From positions 1 through 32,152 of the forward strand of contig CBDATY010000005.1 of the NCBI GenBank assembly GCA_965200445.1: a stretch of 32,152 nt of DNA. Reading direction: 5' to 3'. The position numbers and the translations under genes are program-made. Of the stretch, positions 13,674 to 29,189 are shown in pieces. This DNA comes from CBDATY01 sp965200445 (lineage in GTDB: Bacteria; Bacillota_I; Bacilli_A; Mycoplasmatales; Mycoplasmataceae). The stretch's first letter is position 1, and every line of letters starts with the position of its first letter. The notes under the pieces were generated by a model. The model did no database searches. It had not been told where the DNA came from and worked only from the letters and a program-made list of their open reading frames with translations.

Positions 13674-14285
13674 AGCATATAGAGCATATAGAGGATATAG
13701 AGCATATAGAGCATATAGAGCATATAGAGGATATAGAGCATATAGAGCATATAGAGCATACAGAGCATATAGAGGGTATAGAGCATGTAGAGCATATAGA
13801 GCATATAGAGCATATATAGAGCATATAGAGCATATAGAGCATATAGAGCATATGGAGCATGTAGAGCATGTAGAGCATATAGAGCATATAGAGCATATAG
13901 AGCATATAGAGCATATAAAGCATATAAAGCATATAGAGCATATAGAGCATATAGAGCATATAGGGCATATAGAGCATATAGGGCATATAGAGCATGTAGA
14001 GCATAAAAAGCATATAGAGCATATAGAGCATATAGAGCATATAGAGCATATAGAGCATATAGAGCATATAAAGCATATAAAGCATATAGAGCATATAGAG
14101 CATATATAGAGCATATAGAGCATATAAAGCATATATAGAGCATATAGAGCATATAGAGCATATAGAGCATATAGAGCATATAGAGCATATAGAGCATATA
14201 GAGCATATAGAGCATAAAGAGCATATAGAGCATATAGAGCATATAGAGCATATAGAGCATAAAGAGCATATAGAGCATATAAAGC
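13674..14285 (+). repeat. Satellite sub-blocks following the tandem duplication
   Basis: This is forward-oriented 9-base satellite continuing past the end of the 2.63 kb tandem pair. It carries gaggatata, the gagggtata/gagcatgta pair, and one gcataaaaagc marker near 14001. From about 14109 it passes into a stretch of mostly consensus units with two 11-base units. No gene-like sequence is seen. Confidence 0.75.
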
Positions 14286-15950
14286 ATATAAAGCGTATAG
14301 AGCGTATAGAGCGTATACAGCATATGGAGCATATAGAGCATATAGAGCATATATAGAGCATATACAGCATATACAGCATATGGAGCATATAGGGCATATA
14401 GAGCATATAGAGCATATAGAGCATATAGAGCATATAGAGCATATAGAGCATATAGAGCATATAGAGCATATACGGCATATAGAGCACATACGGCATATAG
14501 AGCATATACGGTATGTACGGCATATACAGCATGTACAGCATATACAGCATATACAGCATATACAGCATATACAACATATACAGCATATAGAGCATATAGA
14601 GCATATAGAGCATATAAAGCATATAAAGCATAGAGCATATACAGCATATAGAGCATATAGAGCATATAGAGCATATAGAGCATATAAAGCATATAAAGCA
14701 TAGAGCATATACAGCATATACAGCGTATAGAGCATATAAATTATATACAGCATATAGAGCATATAGAGCAAATAGAGCATATAGAACATATAGAGCATAT
14801 ACAGCATATACAGCATATAGAGCATATAAAGCATATACAGCTTATAGAGCATATAGAGTATATAGAGCATATAGAGCATATAGAGCATATAGAGATTATA
14901 GAGCATATAGAGCATATAGAGCATATAGAGCATATAGAACATATACAGCATATACAGCATATAGAGCATATAAAGCATATAGAGGATATAGAGCATATAG
15001 AGCATATAGAGCATATAGAGCATATAGAGCATATAGAGCATATAGAGCAATATACAATATAGACCATACAGAGCATATATAGCATATAAAGCATATAGAG
15101 CATATAGAGCATATAGAGCATATATGGAGCATATATAGAGCATATAGAGCATATAGAGCATATATAGAGCATAAAGAGCATATAGAGCATATAGAGCATA
15201 TAGAGCATATACGGCATATACGGCATATAGAGCATATAGAACATATAGAGCATATAGAGCATATAGAGCATATAGAGCATATACGGCATATAGAGCACAT
15301 ACGGCATATAGAGCATATACGGCATATACGGCATATACAGCATGTACAGCATATACAGCATATACAGCATACAGCATATACAGCATATACAGCATATACA
15401 GCATATACAGCATATACAGCATATACAGCATATACAGCATATACAGCATATACAGCATATAGAGCATAAAGAGCATATAGAGCATATACAGCATATAGAA
15501 CATATAGAGCATATAGAGCATATAAAGCATATAAAGCATAGAGCATATACAGCATATACAGCGTATAGAGCATATAAAGCATATACAGCATATAGAGCAT
15601 ATAGAGCTTATTGAGCATATAGAACATATAGAGCATATACAGCATATACAGCATATACAGCATATAGAGCATATAAAGCATATACAGCATATAGAGCATA
15701 TAGAGCATATAGAAAATATAGAACATATAGAGCATATAGAGAATATAGAGCATATAGAGCATATAGAGCATATACAGCACATAGAGCATATAGAGCATAT
15801 AGAGCATATACAGCATATACAGCATATAGAGCATATAAAGCATATAGAGCATATAGAGCATATAGAGCATATAGAGCATATAGAGCATATAGAGCATATA
15901 GAGCATATACAGCACATAGAGCATATAGAGCATATAGAGCATATAGAGCA
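14286..15950 (+). repeat. cagcatata-rich satellite block
   Basis: Units with C in place of the leading G (cagcatata) dominate much of this block, together with gagaacata and aaagcatat variants. It opens with three gagcgtata units near 14292. It has two copies of the CGG cluster (from 14471 and 15282), the second followed by a nearly pure cagcatata run. The same order of markers occurs at about 1.68-2.3, 4.93-5.9, 7.87-8.5, 21.8-22.8 and 24.75-25.4 kb. This is therefore a recognisable subfamily and not local noise. Odd units here include aaattatatacagc near 14738 and aatatacaatatag near 15050. Confidence 0.75.
15338..15461 (+). repeat. Run of fourteen cagcatata-type units
   Basis: Fourteen consecutive cagcat units follow the CGG cluster. 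One is a 7-base unit (cagcata, 15365-15371), which shifts the phase, and then ten identical cagcatata units follow. This is the longest homogeneous expansion of a non-consensus unit that I noticed. Confidence 0.85.
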
Positions 15951-18150
15951 TATAGAGCATATAGAGCATATAGAGAATATAGACCATACAGGGCATACAG
16001 AGCATATAGAGCATTTAGAGCATATAGAGCATATAGAGAACATAGAGCATATAAAGCATATAGAGCATATAAAGCATATACAGCACATAGAGCATGTAGA
16101 GCATATAGAGCATATAGAGCTTATAGAGCATATAGAGCATATAGAGAATATACAGCACATATATAGAGCATATACAGCATATACAGCATATAGAGCACAT
16201 AGAGAATATAGACCATACAGGGCATACAGAGCATATAGAGCATATAGAGCATATAGAGCATATAGAGAACATACAGCATATAAAGCATATAGAGCATATA
16301 GAGCATATAGAGCATATAGAGCATATAGAGCATATATAGCATATAGAGCATATAGAGCATATAGAGCATATACAGCACATAGAGCATATAGAGCATATAG
16401 AGCAAATAGAGCTTATGGAGCATACAGAGCATATAGAGCACATACAGCACATATATAGAGCATATACAGCATATACAGCATATAGAGCATACAGCATATA
16501 CAGCATATGGAGCATATAGAGCATATAGAGAATATAGACCATACAGACCATACAGAGAATATAGAGCATATAGAGCATATAGAGCATATAGAGCATATAT
16601 AGAGCATGTGTAGAGCATATACAGCATATAGAGCATATAGAGGATATAGAGCATATAGAGCATATAGAGCATACAGAGCATATAGAGGGTATAGAGCATG
16701 TAGAGCATATAGAGCATATATAGAGCATATAGAGCATATAGAGCATATAGAGCATATGGAGCATGTAGAGCATGTAGAGCATATAGAGCATATAGAGCAT
16801 ATAGAGCATATAGAGCATATAAAGCATATAAAGCATATAGAGCATATAGAGCATATAGAGCATATAGAGCATATAAAGCATATAGAGCATATAGAGCATA
16901 TAGAGCATATACAGCATATAGAGCATATAGAGCATGTAGAGCATAAAGAGCATATAGAGCATATAGAGCATATAGAGCATATAGAGCATATAGAGCGTAT
17001 AGAGCGTATAGAGCGTATACAGCATATGGAGCATATAGAGCATATAGAGCATATATAGAGCATATACAGCATATAGAGCATATAGAGCATATAGAGCATA
17101 TAGAGCATATAGAGCATATAGAGCATATAGAGCATATAGAGCATATAGAGCATATAGAGCATATAGAGCATACAGAGCATATAGAGGATATAGAGCATAT
17201 AGAGCATATAGAGCATGTAGAGGATATAGAGCATATAGAGCATATAGAGCATATAGAGCATATAGAGCATATAGAGCATATAGAGCATATAGAGCATATA
17301 CAGCACATAGAGCATATAGAGCATATAGAGCATATAGAGCATATAGAGCATATAGAGAATATAGACCATACAGGGCATACAGAGCATATAGAGCATTTAG
17401 AGCATATAGAGCATATAGAGAACATAGAGCATATAAAGCATATAGAGCATATAGAGCATATACAGCACATAGAGCATATAGAGCATATAGAGCATATAGA
17501 GCTTATAGAGCATATAGAGCATATAGAGAATATACAGCACATATATAGAGCATATACAGCATATACAGCATATAAAGCACATAGAGAATATAGACCATAC
17601 AGGGCATACAGAGCATATAGAGCATATAGAGCATATAGAGCATATAGAGAACATAGAGCATATAAAGCATATAGAGCATATAGAGCATATAGAGCATATA
17701 GAGCATATAGAGCATATAGAGCATATAGAGCATATAGAGCATATAGAGCATATAGAGCATATACAGCACATAAAGCATATAGAGCATATAGAGCATATAG
17801 AGCTTATAGAGCATACAGAGCATATAGAGCATATACAGCACATATATAGAGCATATACAGCATATACAGCATATAGAGCACATAGAGAATATAGACCATA
17901 CAGGGCATACAGAGCATATAGAGCATATAGAGCATATAGAGCATATAGAGAACATAGAGCATATAGAGCATATAGAGCATATAGAGCATATACAGCACAT
18001 AGCACATATACAGCATATAGAGAATACAGCATATACAGCATATACAGCATATGGAGCATATAGAGCATATAGAGCATATAGAGAATATAGACCATACAGA
18101 CCATACAGAGCATATAGAGCATATAGAGCATATAGAGCATATAGAGCATA
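15951..18150 (+). repeat. Satellite block marked by gaatatagaccatacagg
   Basis: This block is built around repeated occurrences of gaatatagaccatacagg followed by gcatacagagc (near 15974, 16206, 17356, 17587 and 17888), each followed a few units later by gagaacata. The related double form gaccatacagaccatac occurs near 16537 and 18089. The same association of markers is found at 91-900, 6.0-7.1 and 22.9-23.95 kb, so it is a second recurring subfamily. Spacings of 220-300 bases between markers suggest its own local higher-order period. No coding or RNA gene features are visible. Confidence 0.72.
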
Positions 18151-21100
18151 TATAGAGCATATATAGAGCATATAGAGGATATAGAGCATATATAGAGCAT
18201 AAAGAGCATATAGAGCATATAGAGCATATAGAGCATATAGAGCATAAATAGCATATAGAGCATATAGAGCATATAGAGCATATAGAGCATATATAGAGCA
18301 TATAGAGCATATAAAGCATATATAGAGAATATAGAGCATATAGAGCATATAGAGCATAAAGAGCATATAGAGCATATAGAGCACATAGAGCATGTAGAGC
18401 ATAAAGAGCATATAGAGCATATAGAGCATATAGAGCATATAGAGCATATAGAGAATATAAAGCATATAGAGCGTATAGAGCGTATAGAGCGTATACAGCA
18501 TATGGAGCATATAGAGCATATAGAGCATATATAGAGCATATACAGCATATAGAGCATATAGAGCATATAGAGCATATAGGGCATATAGAGCATATAGGGC
18601 GTATAGAGCATATAGAGCATATGGAGCATATAGAGAAAGTACAGCATGTAGAGCATATGGAGCATATAGAGCATATAGAGGATATAGAGCATATAGAGCA
18701 TATAGAGCGTATAGAGCGTATAGAGCGTATACAGCATATGGAGCATATAGAGCATATAGAGCATGTATAGAGCATATACAGCATATAGAGCATATAGAGC
18801 ATATAGGGCATATAGAGCATATAGAGCATATGGAGCATATAGAGCATGTACAGCATGTAGAGCATATGGAGCATATAGAGCATATAGAGGATATAGAGCA
18901 TATAGAGCATATAGAGCATATAGAGGATATAGAGCATATAGAGCATATAGAGCATACAGAGCATATAGAGGGTATAGAGAATGTAGAGCATATAGAGCAT
19001 ATATAGAGCATATAGAGCATATAGAGCATATAGAGCATATGGAGCATGTAGAGCATGTAGAGCATATAGAGCATATAGAGCATATAGAGCATATAGAGCA
19101 TATAAAGCATATAAAGCATATAGAGCATATAGAGCATATAGAGCATATACGGCATCTAGAGCATATAGGGCATATAGAGCATGTAGAGCATAAAAAGCAT
19201 ATAGAGCATATAGAGCATATAGAGCATATAGAGCATATAGAGCATATAGGGCATATAGAGCATATAGAGCATATGGAGCATATAGAGCATGTACAGCATG
19301 TAGAGCATATGGAGCATATAGAGCATATAGAGGATATAGAGCATATAGAGCATATAGAGCATATAGAGGATATAGAGCATATAGAGCATATAGAGCATAC
19401 AGAGCATATAGAGGGTATAGAGCATGTAGAGCATATAGAGCATATTTAGAGCATATAGAGCATATAGAGCATATAGAGCATATGGAGCATGTAGAGCATG
19501 TAGAGCATATATAGAGCATATATAGAGCATATAGAGGATATAGAGCATATAAAGCATATAAAGCATATAGAGCATATAGAGCATATAGAGCATATAAAGC
19601 ATATAAAGCATATATAGCATATAGAGCATATAGAGCATATAGGGCATCTAGAGCATATAGGGCATATAGAGCATGTAGAGCATAAAAAGCATATAGAGCA
19701 TATAGAGCATATAGAGCATATAGAGCATATAGAGCATATAGAGCATATAGAGCATATAGGGCATATAGAGCATATAGAGCATATGGAGCATATAGAGCAT
19801 GTACAGCATGTAGAGCATATGGAGCATATAGAGCATATAGAGGATATAGAGCATATAGAGCATATAGAGCATATAGAGGATATAGAGCATATAGAGCATA
19901 TAGAGCATACAGAGCATATAGAGGGTATAGAGCATGTAGAGCATATAGAGCATATATAGAGCATATAGAGCATATAGAGCATATAGAGCATATGGAGCAT
20001 GTAGAGCATGTAGAGCATATAGAGCATATAGAGCATATAGAGCATATAAAGCATATAAAGCATATAGAGCATATAGAGCATATAGAGCATATAGGGCATG
20101 TAGAGCATATAGGGCATATAGAGCATGTAGAGCATAAAAAGCATATAGAGCATATAGAGCATATAGAGCATATAGAGCATATAGAGCATATAAAGCATAT
20201 AGAGCGTATAGAGCGTATAGAGCGTATACAGCATATTGAGCATATAGAGCATATAGAGGATATAGAGCATATAGAGCATATAGAGCATATAGAGGATATA
20301 GAGCATATAGAGCATATAGAGCATACAGAGCATATAGAGGGTATAGAGAATGTAGAGCATATAGAGCATATATACAGGATATAAAGCATATAGAGCATAT
20401 AGAGCATATGGAGCATGTAGAGCATGTAGAGCATATAGAGCATATAGAGCATATAGAGCATATAGAGCATATAAAGCATATAAAGCATATAAAGCATATA
20501 GAGCATATAGAGCATATAGGGCATCTAAAGCATATAGGGCATATAGAGCATGTAGAGCATAAAAAGCATATAGAGCATATAGAGCATATAGAGCATATAG
20601 AGCATATAGAGCATATAGAGCATATAGGGCATATAGAGCATATAGAGCATATGGAGCATATAGAGCATGTACAGCATGTAGAGCATATGGAGCATATAGA
20701 GTATATAGAGGATATAGAGCATATAGAGCATATAGAGCATATAGAGGATATAGAGCATATAGAGCATATAGAGCATACAGAGCATATAGAGGGTATAGAG
20801 CATGTAGAGCATATAGAGCATATATAGAGCATATAAAGCATATAGAGCATATAGAGCATATGGAGCATGTAGAGCATGTAGAGCATATAGAGCATATAGA
20901 GCATATAGAGCATATAGAGCATATAAAGCATATAAAGCATATAGAGCATATAGAGCATATAGAGCATATAGAGCATATAGAGCATATAAAGCACATAAAG
21001 CATATAGAGCATATAGAGCATATAGAGCATATAGGGCATCTAGAGCATATAGGGCATATAGAGCATGTAGAGCATAAAAAGCATATAGAGCATATAGAGC

Positions 21101-21249
21101 ATATAGAGCATATAGAGCATATAGAGCATATAGAGCATATAGAGCATATAGGGCATATAGAGCATATAGAGCATATGGAGCATATAGAGCATGTACAGCA
21201 TGTAGAGCATATGGAGCATATAGAGCATGTAGAGGATATAGAGCATATA
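18151..21249 (+). repeat. Approx. 0.5 kb higher-order units with gggcatcta variant
   Basis: From about 18.7 kb the array is organised in related sub-blocks. Each holds, in order, a gcatgtacagcatgtag pair, two gaggatata units, gagggtata, gcatatggagcatgtag, two aaagcatata units, gggcatata and gcataaaaagc. The latter lies near 19191, 19682, 20133, 20559 and 21074. A private variant, gggcatcta, appears near 19640 and 21030, with related forms near 19150 (cggcatcta) and 20520 (gggcatctaaag), and again near 31936. It links this region to the right end of the window. The sub-blocks are clearly diverged copies of one ancestor. Confidence 0.75.
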
Positions 21250-22196
21250 GAGCATATAGAGCATATAGAGGATATAGAGCATATAGAGCATATAGAGAAC
21301 AGAGCATATAGAGGGTATAGAGCATGTAGAGCATATAGAGCATATATAGAGCATATAGAGCATATAGAGCATATAGAGCATATAAAGCATATAAAGCATA
21401 GAGCATATACAGCATATAGAGCACATAGAGCATATAGAGCAAATAAAGCATATAAAGCATAGAGCATATACAGCATATACACCGTATAGAGCATATAGAG
21501 CATATACAGCATATAGAGCATATAAAGCATATACAGCTTATAGAGCATATAGAGCATATAGAGCATATAGAACCTATAGAGCATATACAGCATATACAGC
21601 ATATAGAGCATATAAAGCATATACAGCTTATAGAGCATATAGAGCATATAGAGCATATAGAACATATAGAGCATATACAGCATATACAGCATATAGAGCA
21701 TATAAAGCATATAGAGCATATAGAGCATATACAGCATATAGAGCATATAGAGCATATAGAGCATATAGAGCATATAGAGCATATAGAGCATATAAAGCAT
21801 ATAAAGCGTATAGAGCGTATAGAGCGTATACAGCATATGTAGCATATAGAGCATATAGAGCATATATAGAGCATATACAGCATATAGAGCATATAGAGCA
21901 TATAGAGAATATAGACCATACAGACCATACAAAGCATATATAGCATATAGAGCATAAAGAGCATATAGAGCATATAGAGCATATAGAGCATATATAGAGC
22001 ATAAAGAGGATATAGAGCATATAGAGCATATATAGAGCATAAAGAGGATATAGAGCAAATAGAGCATATAGAGCATATACGGCATATAGAGCATATAGAG
22101 CATATAGAGCATATAGAGCATATAGAGCATATAGAGCATATACGGCATATAGAGCACATACGGCATATAGAGCATATACGGCATATACGGCATATA

Positions 22197-22304
22197 CAGC
22201 ATGTACAGCATTCACAGCATATGCAGCATGTACAGCATATACAGCATATACAGCATATACAGCATATACAGCATATACAGCATATACAGCATATACAGCA
22301 TATA
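22197..22304 (+). repeat. Run of twelve cagcatata-type units (second copy)
   Basis: This repeats the 5317-5424 run at offset 16880 with the same four variant units at its left end. Confidence 0.85.
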
Positions 22305-23084
22305 GAGCGTAAAGAGCATATAGACCATATACAGCATATAGAGCATATAGAGCATATAGAGCAAATGAAGCATATAAAGCATAGAGCATATACAGCATAT
22401 ACAGCGTATAGAGCATATAAAGCATATACAGCATATAGAGCATATAGAGCATATAGAGCATATAGAACATATAGAGCATATAGAGCATATACAGCATATA
22501 GAGCATATAAAGCATATACAGCATATAGAGCATATAGAGCATATAGAGAATATAGAACATATAGAGCATATAGAGCATATAGAGCATATAGAGCATATAG
22601 AGCATATACAGCACACAGAGCATATAGAGCATATAGAGCATATACAGCATATACAGCATATAGAGCATATAAAGCATATAGAGCATATAGAGCATATAGA
22701 GCATATAGAGCATATAGAGCATATAGAGCATATAGAGCATATACAGCACATAGAGCATATAGAGCATATAGAGCATATAGAGCATATACAGCACCTAGAG
22801 CATATAGAGCATATAGAGCACATAGAGCTTATAGAGCATATAGAGCATATAGAGAATATACAGCACATATATAGATTATATACAGCATATACAGCATATA
22901 TAGCACATAGAGAATATAGACCATACAGGGCATACAGAGCATATAGAGCATATAGAGCATATAGAGCATATAGAGAACATAGAGCATATAAAGCATATAG
23001 AGCATATAGAGCATATAGAGCATATAGAGCATATAGAGCATATAGAGCATATACAGCACATAGAGCATATAGAGCATGTAGAGC

Positions 23085-26000
23085 ATATAGAGCTTATAGA
23101 GCATACAGAGCATATAGAGCATATACAGCACATATATAGAGCATATAGAGCATATACAGCATATAGAGCATATAGAGAATATAGACCATACAGGGCATAC
23201 AGAGCATATAGAGCATTTAGAGCATATAGAGCATATAGAGAACATAGAGCATATAAAGCATATAGAGCATATAGAGCATATACAGCACCTAGAGCATATA
23301 GAGCATATAGAGCACATAGAGCTTATAGAGCATATAGAGCATATAGAGAATATACAGCACATATATAGATTATATACAGCATATACAGCATATATAGCAC
23401 ATAGAGAATATAGACCATACAGGGCATACAGAGCATATAGAGCATATAGAGCATATAGAGCATATAGAGAACATAGAGCATATAAAGCATATAGAGCATA
23501 TAGAGCATATAGAGCATATAGAGCATATAGAGCATATAGAGCATATAGAGCATATAGAGCATATAGAGCATATACAGCACATAGAGCATATAGAGCATGT
23601 AGAGCATATAGAGCTTATAGAGCATACAGAGCATATAGAGCACATACAGCACATATATAGAGCATATAGAGCATATACAGCATATAGAGCACATAGAGAA
23701 TATAGACCATACAGGGCATACAGAGCATATAGAGCATATAGAGCATATAGAGCATATAGAGCATATAGAGCATATAGAGAACATAGAGCATATAGAGCAT
23801 ATAGAGCATATAGAGCATATAGAGCATATACAGCACATAGCACATATACAGCATATAGAGCATACAGCATATACAGCATATACAGCATATGGAGCATATA
23901 GAGCATATAGAGCATATAGAGAATATAGACCATACAGACCATACAGAGCATATAGAGCATATAGAGCATATAGAGCATATAGAGCATATATAGAGCATAT
24001 ATAGAGCATATAGAGGATATAGAGCATATAGAGCATATATAGAGCATAAAGAGCATATAGAGCATATAGAGCATATAGAGCATATAGAGCATAATTAGCA
24101 TATAGAGCATATAGAGCATATAGAGCATATAGAGCATATATAGAGCATATAGAGCATATAAAGCATATATAGAGCATATACGGCATATATAGAGGATATA
24201 GAGCATATAGAGCATATAGAGCATATAGAGGATATAGAGCATATAGAGCATATAGAGCATACAGAGCATATAGAGGGTATAGAGCATGTAGAGCATATAG
24301 AGCATATATAGGCAATATAGAGCATATAGAGCATATAGAGCATGTAGAGCATATAGAGCATATAGAGCATACAGAGCATATAGAGCATATAAAGCATATA
24401 AAGCATATAGAGCATATAGAGCATATAGAGCATATAGGGCATATAGAGCATATAGGGCATATAGAGCATGTAGAGCATAAAAAGCATATAGAGCATATAG
24501 AGCATATAGAGCATATAGAGCATATAGAGCATATAAAGCATATAAAGCATATAGAGCATATAGAGCATATATAGAGCATATAGAGCATATAAAGCATATA
24601 TAGAGCATATAGAGCATATAGAGCATATAGAGCATATAGAGCATATAGAGCATATAGAGCGTTTAGAGCATAAAGAGCATATAGAGCATATAGAGCATAT
24701 AGAGCATATAGAGCATATAGAGCATATAGAGCATATAAAGCATATAAAGCGTATAGAGCGTATAGAGCGTATACAGCATATGGAGCATATAGAGCATATA
24801 GAGCATATATAGAGCATATAGAGCATATACAGCATATGGAGCATATAGGGCATATAGAGCATATAGAGCATATAGAGCATATAGAGCATATACAGCATAT
24901 AGAGCATATAGAGCATATAGAGCATATAGAGCATTTACGGCATATAGAGCACATACGGCATATAGAGCATATACGGCATATACGGCATATACAGCATGTA
25001 CAGCATATACAGCATATACAGCATATAGAGCATATAGAGCATATAGAGCATAAAGAGCATATAGAGCATATACAGCATATAGAGCATATAGAGCATATAG
25101 AGCATATAAAGCATATAAAGCATAGAACATATACAGCATATACAGCGTATAGAGCATATAAAGCATATACAGCATATAGAGCATATAGAGCAAATAGAGC
25201 ATATAGAACATATAGAGCATATACAGCATATACAGCATATAGAGCATATAAAGCATATACAGCTTATAGAGCATATAGAGCATATAGAGCATATAGAGCA
25301 TATAGAGCATATAGAGCATATAGAGCATATAGAGCATATAGAGCATATAGAGCATATAGAGCATATAGAGCATACACAGCACATAGAGCATATAGAGCAT
25401 ATAGAGCATATAGAGCTTATAGAGGATATAGAGCATATAGAGCATATACAGCACATATATAGAGCATATACAGCATATACAGAAAATAGAGCACATAGAG
25501 AATATAGACCATACAGGGCATAAAGAGCATATAGAGCATATCGAGCATATAGAGCATATAGAGAACATAGAGCATATAAAGCATATAGAGCATATAGAGC
25601 ATATACAGCACAAAGAACATATACAGCATATAGAGCATACAGCATATACAGCATATACAGCATATGGAGCATATAGAGCATATAGAGCATATAGAGAATA
25701 TAGACCATACAGACCATACAGAGCATGTAGAGCATGTAGAGCATATAGAGCATATAGAGCATATACAGCATATAGAGCATATAAAGCATATAAAGCATAT
25801 ACAGCATATAGAGCATATAGAGCATATAGGGCATGTAGAGCATATAGGGCATATAGACCATGTAGAGCATAAAAAGCATATAGAGCATATAGAGCATATA
25901 GAGCATATAGAGCATATAGAGCATATAAAGCATATATATAGAGCGTATAGAGCGTGTAGAGCGTATACAGCATATTGAGCATATAGAGCATCTAGAGGAT

Positions 26001-27501
26001 ATAGAGCATATAGAGCATATAGAGCATATAGAGGATATAGAGCATATAGAGCATATAGAGCATACAGAGCATATAGAGGGTATAGAGCATGTAAAGCATA
26101 TAGAGCATATATAGCGCATATAGAGCATATAGACCATATAGAGCATATGGAGCATGTAGAGCATCTAGAGCATATAGAGCATTAAGAGCATACAGAGCAT
26201 ATAGAGCATATAAAGCATATAAAGCATATAGAGCATATAGAGCATATAGAGCATATAGGGCATATAGAGCATATAGGGCATATAGAGCACGTAGAGCATA
26301 AAAAGCATATAGAGCATATAGAGCATATAGAGCATATAGAGCATATAGAGCATATAGAGCATATAGAGCATATAGAGCATATAGAGCATATAGGGCATAT
26401 AGAGCATATAGAGCATATGCAGCATATAGAGCATGTACAGCATGTAGAGCATATGGAGCATATAGAGCATATAGAGCATATAGAGCATATAGAGCATATA
26501 GAGCATATAGAGGATATAGAGCATATAGAGCATATAGAGCATACAGAGCATATAGAGGGTATAGAGCATGTAGAGCATATAGAGCATATAGAGCATATAT
26601 AGAGCATATAGAGCATATAGAAAATATAGAGCATATGGAGCATGTAGAGCATGTAGAGCATATAGAGCATATAGAGCATATAGAGCATATAGAGCATATA
26701 GAGCATATAAAGCATATAAAGCATATAGAGCATATAGAGCATATAGAGCATATAGGGCATATAGAGCATATAGGGCATATAGAGCATGTAGAGCATAAAA
26801 AGCATATAGAGCATATAGAGCATATAGAGAATATAGAGCATATAGAGCATATAGAGCATATAAAGCATATAAAGCATATAGAGCATATAGAGCATATAGA
26901 GGATATACAGCATATAGAGCATATAGAGCATACAGAGCATATAGAGGGTAAAGAGCATGTAGAGCATATAGAGCATATGGAGCATATAGAGCATGTACAG
27001 CATGTAGAGCATATGGAGCATATAGAGCATATAGAGCATATAGAGCATATAGAGCATATAGAGCATATAGAGCATATAGAGGATATAGAGCATATAGAGC
27101 ATATAGAGCATACAGAGCTTATAGAGGGTAAAGAGCATGTGGAGCATATAGAGCATATATAGAGCATATAGAGCATATAGAGCATATAGAGCATATGGAG
27201 CATGTAGAGCATGTAGAGCATATAGAGCATATAAAGCATATAGAGCATATAGAGCATATAAAGCATATAAAGCATATAGAGCATATAGAGCATATAGAGC
27301 ATATAGGGCATGTAGAGCATATAGGGCATATAGAGCATGTACAGCATAAAAAGCATATAGAGCATATAGAGCATATAGAGCATATAGAGCATATAGAGCA
27401 TATAAAGCATATATATAGAGCGTATAGAGCGTATAGAGCGTATACAGCATATTGAGCATATAGAGCATATAGAGGATATAGAGCATATAGAGCATATAGA
27501 G
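23085..27501 (+). repeat. 4.42 kb higher-order block, copy C
   Basis: This is the third copy, at an offset of 16879 from copy B and 23084 from copy A. Over the stretches compared it carries the same variant units in the same order as copy B, including the diagnostic A at 26830 and G at 27141. It belongs to the second 8.86 kb duplicate, 21250-30111, so its closeness to copy B is explained by that larger duplication and not by a separate event. Confidence 0.88.
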
Positions 27502-29189
27502 CATATAGAGGATATAGAGCATATAGAGCATATAGAGCATACAGAGCATATAGAGGGTATAGAGCATGTAGAGCATATAGAGCATATATAGCGCATATAG
27601 AGCATATAGAGCATATAGAGCATATGGAGCATGTAGAGCATGTAGAGCATATAGAGCATATAGAGCATACAGAGCATATAGAGCATATAAAGCATATAAA
27701 GCATATAGAGCATATAGAGCATATAGAGCATATAGGGCATATAGAGCATATAGGGCATATAGAGCATGTAGAGCATAAAAAGCAAATAGAGCATATAGAG
27801 GATATAGAGCATATAGAGCATATAGAGCATATACAGCATATAGAGCATATAGAGCATATAGGGCATATAGAGCATATAGAGCATATGCAGCATATAGAGC
27901 ATGTACAGCATGTAGAGCATATGGAGCATATAGAGCATATAGAGCATATAGAGCATATAGAGCATATAGAGCATATAGAGCATATAGAGCATATAGAGCA
28001 TACACAGCACATAGAGCATATAGAGCATATAGAGCATATAGAGCTTATAGAGCATATAGAGCATATAGAGCATATACAGCACATATATAGAGCATATACA
28101 GCATATACAGAAAATAGAGCACATAGAGAATATAGACCATACAGGGCATACAGAGCATATAGAGCATATAGAGCATATAGAGCATATAGAGAACATAGAG
28201 CATATAAAGCATATAGAGCATATAGAGCATATACAGCACAAAGAACATATACAGCATATAGAGCATACAGCATATACAGCATATACAGCATATGGAGCAT
28301 ATAGAGCATATAGAGCATATAGAGAATATAGACCATACAGACCATACAGAGCATGTAGAGCATGTAGAGCATATAGAGCATATAGAGCATATACAGCATA
28401 TAGAGCATATAAAGCATATAAAGCATATACAGCATATAGAGCATATAGAGCATATAGGGCATGTAGAGCATATAGGGCATATAGACCATGTAGAGCATAA
28501 AAAGCATATAGAGCATATAGAGCATATAGAGCATATAGAGCATATAGAGCATATAAAGCATATATATAGAGCGTATAGAGCGTGTAGAGCGTATACAGCA
28601 TATTGAGCATATAGAGCATCTAGAGGATATAGAGCATATAGAGCATATAGAGCATATAGAGGATATCGAGCATATAGAGCATATAGAGCATACAGAGCAT
28701 ATAGAGGGTATAGAGCATGTAAAGCATATAGAGCATATATAGCGCATATAGAGCATATAGAGCATATAGAGCATATGGAGCATGTAGAGCATCTAGAGCA
28801 TATAGAGCATATAGAGCATACAGAGCATATAGAGCATATAAAGCATATAAAGCATATAGAGCATATAGAGCATATAGAGCATATAGGGCATATAGAGCAT
28901 ATAGGGCATATAGAGCACGTAGAGCATAAAAAGCATATAGAGCATATACAGCATATAGAGCATATAGAGCATATAGAGCATATAGAGCATATAGAGCATA
29001 TAGAGCATATAGAGCATATAGAGCATATAGGGCATATAGAGCATATAGAGCATATGCAGCATATAGAGCATGTACAGCATGTAGAGCATATGGAGCATAT
29101 AGAGCATATAGAGCATATAGAGCATATAGAGCATATAGAGCATATAGAGGATATAGAGCATATAGAGCATATAGAGCATACAGAGCATA

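Noticed and set aside
12663..16160. Minus-strand open frame of 1,165 codons and many others of 100-1,000 codons on both strands
   Set aside because: They translate only to three-residue periodic strings (MLY, CSI, ALY, EHI, AYR) and overlap in several frames at once. They start and stop at random variant units and contain no domain. They follow from a 9-base unit that lacks stops in five frames.
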